Positions 57,095 through 64,000 of a stretch of 64,000 nucleotides of DNA are shown one piece after another. The notes under the pieces are model-generated. The model was not told the origin of the DNA. It made no database searches and saw only the letters and a program-made list of their open reading frames with translations. Numbering within the stretch: position 1 is the stretch's first letter; each line of letters begins with the position of its first letter. This stretch comes from Forficula auricularia (Eukaryota > Arthropoda > Insecta > Dermaptera > Forficulidae), in contig JALMQS010000841.1 in assembly GCA_024734495.1 (NCBI GenBank), positions 1,994,749-2,058,748 on the forward strand, in the 5' to 3' direction. Position numbers and translations under genes: made by a program.

Positions 57095-58307
57095 TATCAT
57101 ACAGGGTATATGGTCAAGTATTGTAATCGTGCATGAAAAAAGTGTTTTTTTGCATCTTTTTTCGAAATATCTAAAAAACAGCTGAAACTATTTTGATTAA
57201 AATAATTGGGTGAAACCTTGGCATTTCTACAAAAAATCTCTAATAAGTGAACATCGAAAAAATAATATTTTTCGAGATAAAAACGATTTCGTAAAATGTC
57301 TGTTATTCTGTTAGTATGTGCGTTACCAAATTTTTGTGGACGAACTAGCTCAAAAACTAGTGTGAATATCAAAACCAAATTTCACACGTAGTTTTGGTGC
57401 ATTGAAATTAAGAGCTGATTAGATTTTGGTGCACATCGACCCAAAATTAAGGGGGGTGGAGGGGGGAATAAAAATTAAAAATCTAGGCCATTTGAGCAAA
57501 CTCAACCAAATTTTGTATACATAATAAGTGGGGCCCCAGAAGACTAAAAATGCAAAAACTAACCGTCCAAAATGGGGGGGGGTGCAGGGTCAAAAAATGA
57601 AAATATAAGCCCTTGTACCAAAACTCAACCAAATTTTGTATACATAATCAGTGGGCTCCCAGAAGTCTAAAAATGCGAAAATTAACCTTCCCTACATAAT
57701 TATATTAAATCTACTTTTATTAAACGAGCAAAAATTGTATATTTATTTATATATATATTTGTATCTTGGTTCTATTTTGAAAACGACTCTACCGATTTTG
57801 ATGAAATTCACAGTTAGAGGGTTTTTGGGGTGACAATTCGATCTGCCACGGTCTCATCTTCGACAAAATTGTTTTTGATGGGTTTTTTGTAATCAAATTA
57901 ATTATTCTCAGGTAGACAAATCCCATTCTTAGGGTTTTAAAAAAGGTTACTCTTTTCCTTTTGTACCCAGGCAGACAATGGGTTGGGTTAATCCTTTTTT
58001 CTCAAAGGCCTTGAAGAAATATTGTGATTGTGGTGTGTTGTTGTCAAGCATTAACTAAACCCGAACAAAGCTCGGTCTTCCAGGTATATATGTAAGTATT
58101 TGTATTTTTTTTTTTTTTTTTTTAATTTTAAAAACGGCTCTAACGATTTTGATGAAACAAACTCTATTAACAAGTTTTGAGGATGAGAAAGCGATCTTGA
58201 TGCGGAGCGGGGGTGGATGTGGGAGGCAGTGGTGGGGGATCCGGTGGTAGGGCGAGGTTTCGGGGGTGGGGTCGAGCAGGGTGGAGGTGGGAGGTACAGT
58301 GGTCGAA

Positions 58308-58355
<48 letters not shown>

Positions 58356-58565
58356 ATTTTTTTAATTTGAAAACGGCTCTCAAATAAAAATCGACCTTTT
58401 TATCAGAATTTTAAATTAAAAATAATATTAAAATAATGATTTTAACTGAAGGAAGAAGTTACCGAGCATCGCTCGGTGCCTCCAGGTACTATTAAATATA
58501 AGTGAGGGGCCAGGTTATATGTAAAGTCAAGTGGATGGCCACATCAGAACGTGTCAGTTTATTTT
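57095..58565 (+). repeat. cagggtatggtcaag repeat copy 3, split by a Helitron-like element
   Basis: 57095-57709 and 58492-58565 together match the uninterrupted copy at 24553-25340. The Helitron-like element at 57710-58491 sits between them, with attaaa on both sides of the insertion. Confidence 0.7.
57710..58491 (+). mobile_element. Helitron-like element nested in another repeat
   Basis: It begins tctacttttattaaacgagc and ends with accgagcatcgctcggt, cctccaggtacta. The empty site is visible in the copy at 24553-25340 (near 25257), which fixes the boundaries. It contains (TA)n at 58313-58350 and a G-rich block. No coding capacity. Confidence 0.7.
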
Positions 58566-59406
58566 AATTTTCTTTTATTTTACTAGTAAAGTAGCTCTTA
58601 TTCGTTTATTGCAGTTCCAACGTAAACAACTCATAAAAGAGAGAAATTGGGGAACTTTAATCGCAACTCTTAACGTTAATTTTCTTTTAATTTAATAGTA
58701 AAGTAGCTCTTATTCGTTTATTGCAGTTCCCATGTAAATACAGAAGCTAGGATTTAATTTTGGATTTTATCTTTCCAGAAGAATTTAACAATTTTTCAAG
58801 ATTAACTTAATAAATATATTGAATTTCGATCAAGCTCTTTGAAATTGAATATTCTAAACTTCATGGCCCCTTTTTCAAAAATATTAGAGCCAGAGTCCAC
58901 TAATGGATATTAAAACTTTGAAGTCAAGAGTGTAATATTAAATTAAGTATAAATCATTATAATATTTATGATTATATGATAAATCGCAAAATTATAGTTT
59001 CGTCGAATCAATCATAAACTATAAATACAGTATGCTTTACAAATCTAATATTAGAAAGACACTACGATGAGGTCATATAGTTAAATTTATTGTATGTAAT
59101 ACAAATCTTTTTATCTTATTGATATTTATAATTTATTATTGACCGAGGAATTTAATATTAATTTAGTAGTTGCTCGATTATAAAATCTGCTTTGTACAAT
59201 ATTTATAAATTATATTTATATTTTGTTTATTTAGGAATATAATAAATGGTTAGTTATTACATTCTACCAGCCTCTAATTATATAACCTGATAAAGACAAA
59301 AACGAGGTAATAATAAAATATTTCAATGTAAAAGATTGAAGGAAAATTTAATAATTTTTTCACTACTTGGTACGCTCTAGTAAATTTAGTATTTTAATTT
59401 AATTAA

Positions 59407-60107
59407 GGTAGTTTCGCGACAATACTAGCAAAAAGTTAATGCTAGAGTATATAGAACAGACAATAAGGATTCATAAGCCCAAACTTTTTGATGTTTATGT
59501 ACCAATTCTAGCCAATCCCGTGCTCGTTTGACAAATTTGGCACTATTGTAAGAGATAGAATATTTTTATATTAAAATGTCAGATAAAATACATTTTAAAT
59601 TTCTATAAAAATCGTTTTGTTATTTTTTAACAAATGTAATCAACGCCTACACCTTATTTTGAAAAAATCTAGCGCATGCGCGATTTATACATCTTTCGCT
59701 GGTTAAATAAATGCGCTGTTGCCAAATTGTTTTTAGTGTAAATTTTTTTATACATTTTTCATTATTTATTCCTTATTATCTCAGAAACTGTGTTGTAACT
59801 ATGAATATAAATTCTCTTAAAATATGTATTGGTTATTGTTTAATGTTGGTTTAGTTATTTTTATAACAATGGTAAGAAGGGTTTCTTAATTATAATTAAT
59901 GTATAATATATGTATGTAAATTTTCCGATATCCCGTATAATACAATGTTAAAGAGCCTGAAAAACTCGATTTTTGAAATTTAATATCTCCGGAACTGTAT
60001 TGTTCATAAATTTCGTTTTGCCACCAATCGATGTAGAAGTATATAAATAATAATCTGTATAAATTTCAAAAAAATCCTAAGAAAACCCTTTTGGGGAAAC
60101 AACTACC
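59407..60107. mobile_element. piggyBac-like MITE copy 3 (701 bp)
   Basis: TTAA at 59403-59406 and 60108-60111; ends ggtagtttcgcgacaatact and gaaacaactacc. Related throughout to 35809-36523 but with a diverged middle (59560-59700). Confidence 0.8.
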
Positions 60108-60111
60108 TTAA

Positions 60112-61118
60112 GTAAATAAAATGTTAGAACTTGATTTAAAGGTGCAGGTTAATACAATAATTTTTTGTATCAAACTGCCCACAAGCTACAACCGTTAAAG
60201 AGTCTCCCAAATAAAGATTAGATTTTCTGCATTTTTCAACAGGAAGTTCTGAAAGTGAAAGCGAAGATAATTTCGCTCCCGAGTTTTGAAGGTTTCGGGA
60301 AAGAAGACAGGAAGGAAACACTAGAAGGGCATAAAATAAACCAATTCACGAATGATTTGGTTTGACTTCAAGTAAGCAGTTGAATTCTGAGTTAAAATCA
60401 TATGATGAGATTTAATACATTTTTCTGACACCATCTTGAGTACAATTGAATCCTGAAATAAAATATGGTAATCTTCTGATTAAGTGATTACCTATGAGTT
60501 ATGAGTTGTAGTAATAAGCAGTGGTTTTAATCAGGTGCAAAGCTGAACGTGAGATTCAAATAAAAATGATCAGATAAGATAGAACTAATTTTTTTTTATG
60601 TCATGCTTAATCTTCGTTGTAAGGGGCTCATTTGACTTATGATTTATTTGCCTATCTTTAATTCATATATCTAATAAGAATATTGCAGATCTGAACAAGA
60701 TATTTAAAGAATCTAAGTCAAATTACTCACATACACCATAAGTGGACATGCGTTTTTCAGCGTTTTTCAGTATTGAGAAACACTTGAAATAATCTTTATA
60801 ACTATGGGAACCCTTGAATAAAAATTATTATTATAGCCTCGGTGAGGGGGCAGAATATTGATTTTTTTTTTGCTTGTAAAAACATGAGGAAAAACAATGT
60901 GCGAGTTAATTCTGAGCCTTTCTGTAAAGTTTCAACTTTCTAGCTGGATCATGGGAAGAATAAAGAGGAAGAAATATCAGAATCAGGGTTTGGGATCAGA
61001 TTCAACGGTATCCGTGGATACAAGTCTTGAACAAAGCGAGTTTCAGTCTCTAGAAGTCAGAAATACACGAGTTGGCGAACGTGTTAGTTATATTTTATAT
61101 TTAATTTGAAAGCGAAGG
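60112..61118. other. Gene-poor DNA with small unassigned ORFs
   Basis: Two small frames stand out without similarity I recognise. On plus, 60236-60285 reads GSSESESEDNFAPEF after a tttttcaacag. On plus, 60949-61109 reads MGRIKRKKYQNQGLGSDSTV followed by SLEQSEFQSLEVRNTRVGER. Either could be a decayed coding fragment. Confidence 0.2.
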
Positions 61119-61126
61119 GTGTAGAG

Positions 61127-61822
61127 CAGCGATTCTAACAGGGGTCATGGCCCCTGGGTGTCCCCGGAAAGTATATGTCCGTGAAAATATTAGAATTTTT
61201 TAAGTTTTTATATCGGGGGGGGGGGGGGGTAGGATAGGGGTTAGCATGACAGCCTGCTAACCAAGTGGACCCGGGTTCGAATCCGGCTAAAACCGACCAC
61301 CGGGGTAGAGACAAATTAAAAAAAAATAATAATAATAATTAGTATCGTAAATTGGCTTATGCCTAGAAAGGGCGAAAAGCCAAAAAAAAAAGTTTTTAAT
61401 ATCTTTAAAAATAAAATAAATAAATAAAAAAAAATGATACATATGTGACAGATGAATTTAATGACATCTCTATATATAAATATGGTTAAACTAAATGAAA
61501 ACGTTGAGCGCATAAGTAAATTTGACCCAAACAGACAAAATTACAAGTTGAATAAAACCGTGTAAATATTTTTTATAAATCTAGGTTTACAATTTTTGTA
61601 CTATAGCAAATATACTTTCATTTGCAAATATAACTATTTTTCAAGAAAAATATACATATATAAATGTTAAGTTCTGCTTTTTGATTTATTTATGAATTAT
61701 TGTTGCATTTGAGAGGGTTTTTTTGTACTAGAATGTTACCTAATGGTGGGGGGAGGGTACGGCAGCGAAAATATTTTCGGATTTTAAGGGGGCCACGACT
61801 AATAAAAGGTTAAGAACCACTG
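61127..61822. mobile_element. hAT element (SPIN-like ends) with nested SINE
   Basis: The ends cagcgattctaacaggggtc and aaggttaagaaccactg lie between GTGTAGAG and GTATAGAG (7 of 8 match). Ends of the CAGCGGTTCTCAACC type occur in the SPIN/Charlie group. Inside, gggccacgactaataaaagg is near the right end. There is no transposase; a tRNA-derived SINE is inserted at about 61230. Confidence 0.72.
61230..61420 (+). repeat. tRNA-derived SINE
   Basis: A-box-like ggttagcatgacagcctg and B-box gggttcgaatccgg are spaced as in a tRNA, followed by a body and a tail of AATAAT and AAAT units. It is preceded by a run of G. Confidence 0.6.
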
Positions 61823-62039
61823 GTATAGAGCGTTCGAGTTTTGTGTCTTACAATTTTGAATTTCTTTTCAATCTATTTTACCTGTTATTGATATCAATAT
61901 ACATTTAAAGTTGAATAATTCAAAAGGTTTTTATAATAAAGAATGTGTGATTTTATGTATACGTAATCTGTGTATATAAGAAAAAAGCTTCAACTCACAT
62001 AAATAAATAAATATATTACTTATTCCATAATGTTTAAGA

Positions 62040-62690
62040 TTTGTAACGAAAAACCCGAGAGATTGTGTCATCTATTGAGTTATTATGGATAATAATTATA
62101 ACATGTCAGATGGGCTGTATTGTATTCAATTACCAAAAGGATTAATAAAACCCTTTTGACATGTAATAAAAATCAACTGGTGTGTTCAACACACGACTTT
62201 CAGATTTTCATTTATTTGAAATCATCGCGAAACTACTAATTTACAGCCCCTTCCTTTATTTCATGTAAATGTCCACTTCCGGTTTTCCGATTTCAACCAA
62301 AAGCTTGCTGTACTCCTAGCCTATATCGAGCTTAAGTTTCGAATTTCGTAGCTATGAGACTTATGGTTGCGAAACGCGGGGGGGGGGGGCGGGGGTACAT
62401 ACGTACGCACTTGCCAATGGATTTTTGGCCCCTATTTGGTCCCTGGGGAGCCCAATTTCCGGTTTTATGTCCTAAATCCGGTTTGCAACTTTTAAGGGCA
62501 TCGATTCCTTCCACTTTTCTGGAAGTTAGAAAATGAAATTAACTTTTTTCATCTCTGAGATACAAGCTCTCAAAGAGTCAGGACCCAGACAGGCCATTGC
62601 AATACTTCCACATTATATGGGAAAGTAATTATCGATAATAACTCGGATTCAGTAGATGACACCTCTCGTGATTTTTCTAGAAAAAATTTC
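62040..62690. repeat. Inverted-repeat element, gatgacacctctcgtg family
   Basis: The end attgtgtcatctattgagtt (62063) is mirrored by cagtagatgacacctctcgt (62650). The internal block 62400-62625 (gggcatcgattccttccac, ctctgagatacaagctctca) recurs inverted at 48950-49080. Arms resemble those at 35545 and 36880. Confidence 0.6.
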
Positions 62691-63419
62691 AGAAACGGCA
62701 AGAGACTATATTTTTTTTTATACGTGAGCTAACTTGAAAATATTGAGATACTTAATTTTAGAGTTACTATTTCTTGGGGGACTCTATGGGTTTCTAGAAA
62801 CCTTGGATGGAAAAGCTAAGGTTGCGTACCAGGTAAAATGTCCTTGTTTTATATTCATCCATTCCTCGATTTCTATTGATAATCATAATTATTTGTTTTT
62901 GAATTAATTTTTTCGGAATATACCATATGAAGGATTAACAATCATCAGGATTAGTCACGTACAGTAACGATTCAGTTATTTTATTTGTAATGAGTAAATG
63001 TATTTATTTAAGAGATTAGAAGAAAAATGCGATAAATATTAGTATTAAAATAGTTTTAAAGTGATACTATAGTATTATGGACTTTATACATATTACTTTT
63101 TAATAAAAAGAGATATCTGAGTTTGTTATAAATATGGGAATTATTTCATTATTTATTTATTTATTTTCTTATGAATTCACTGAAATAAGAAACAATGTTA
63201 ACATTTTTATCAGATTTATTAAAAAACTTCGACTTGATTAGGATGATGTATATACATAATATATGTAGAGAGAATACAAAAAAAGTTTGAAAAATCTGCA
63301 AAACTCACTCAAAAATTTTCAATTTTTTGCACATTCCTGTTTAAATCGATGGTGTTGGGGTAAAAGGGCCAATCTGCATTTTTGCACAAGGGTCAATCCG
63401 AGGGGTGATCTGCGATTGG

Positions 63420-63575
63420 AAGTAGGTGTACACCTCTTTGGAAGTATTTTGGAAGTACTTGAAATATTTGGAAGTACTTGAAATATTTGGAAGTACTTGA
63501 AATATTTGGAAGCACTTGAAAATATTTGGAAGTACTTGGAAATATTTAGAAATACAAGTGGAAGTAGGTGTACAG
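63420..63575. repeat. Short tandem repeat (ggaagtacttgaaatattt)
   Basis: About six units of 19-20 bp, flanked on both sides by ggaagtaggtgtac. The minus-strand open frame through it (repeating KYFKYFQ-like words) is repeat-derived. The rest, 63580-64000, shows no gene. Confidence 0.85.
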
Positions 63576-64000
63576 CGGTCGCGGTTCACCCCTCGGGTCA
63601 ATCTGACTTTACATTCATTCATTGTCTTGTAATTAACCACGTGATCAGTTAAATTTAAGAATGTATAATAAATATTGCTAATATTTGCCATTAACCGTTA
63701 CATAAAAAATCTATAAACTTGCGAAAAAAATGAATTGGTATCGTAGTTTTCAGTTTTAGAAACATACTGAAAATTGCAGATTGGCTCTTTTATCCCAACA
63801 CCACCGAAATGTTTGAAACTTATGGGGGGGGGGGGGGTAATTTTTAAGCATGATTTTTTGTCTGTCTGACTGGATTCTAAGAATTTGTTTTTCTTCAATT
63901 TTTGATTAAAATGATCAGTATTTTTTAATTAAAAGAATTCAAAGTATATTTTTGTTGAATTTTTGAGTCATCTGAATGATTTGAACGAAATTACGTGTTA

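Noticed and set aside
58051..58383. Minus-strand ORF with a proline-rich stretch
   Set aside because: It is the antisense of the G-rich Helitron-like block plus a TA repeat.

Overview
This window is AT-rich animal DNA. Nearly all of its coding content is one large gene on the minus strand, broken by many introns and invaded by many families of mobile elements. The gene is an attractin-family transmembrane protein (ATRN/ATRNL1; the fly homologue is distracted). I placed 19 coding exons from 46990 down to the stop codon at 6987. All have GT-AG borders and compatible phases, and together they encode 1185 residues. In order they carry the second half of a CUB domain, two EGF-like modules, a run of kelch repeats, cysteine-rich PSI-type modules, two laminin-type EGF modules, a juxtamembrane beta-rich region, one membrane helix, and a cytoplasmic tail with the MASRPF motif and an attractin-type C-terminus. 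The signal peptide, first EGF and first half of the CUB were not found and probably lie beyond 64000.

The repeats (mariner, hAT, piggyBac-like, Helitron-like and Harbinger/Tourist-like elements, jockey/CR1-type LINEs, tRNA-derived SINEs, and hammerhead-bearing foldback elements of the Penelope/retrozyme kind) suggest an arthropod, probably an insect. The species cannot be read from the sequence.

Layout: 1-6986 lies downstream of the gene (LINE and piggyBac-like relics, foldbacks, AT-rich DNA). 6987-12657 encodes the cytoplasmic tail and membrane helix. 12.7-20.9 kb holds the juxtamembrane, laminin-EGF and PSI exons with LINE, Helitron and mariner insertions. 21.5-24.3 kb holds a plant-type mariner relic and a tandem array that copied the end of a PSI exon together with its 5' splice site. 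26.9-33.7 kb holds the kelch exons. 33.7-43.4 kb is a large, repeat-filled intron. 43.4-47 kb holds the EGF and CUB exons. 47-64 kb appears to be another intron or upstream DNA and has no recognisable attractin exon.

The most unusual features are a dispersed set of hammerhead-ribozyme-like motifs, at least ten with an intact core, several on opposite arms of foldback elements inside attractin introns; the tandemly copied exon end with its donor site; the apparent absence of the C-type lectin domain known from vertebrate attractin; and a repeat present twice that carries a promoter-like head, a small intron and a zinc-finger ORF ending in a large foldback.
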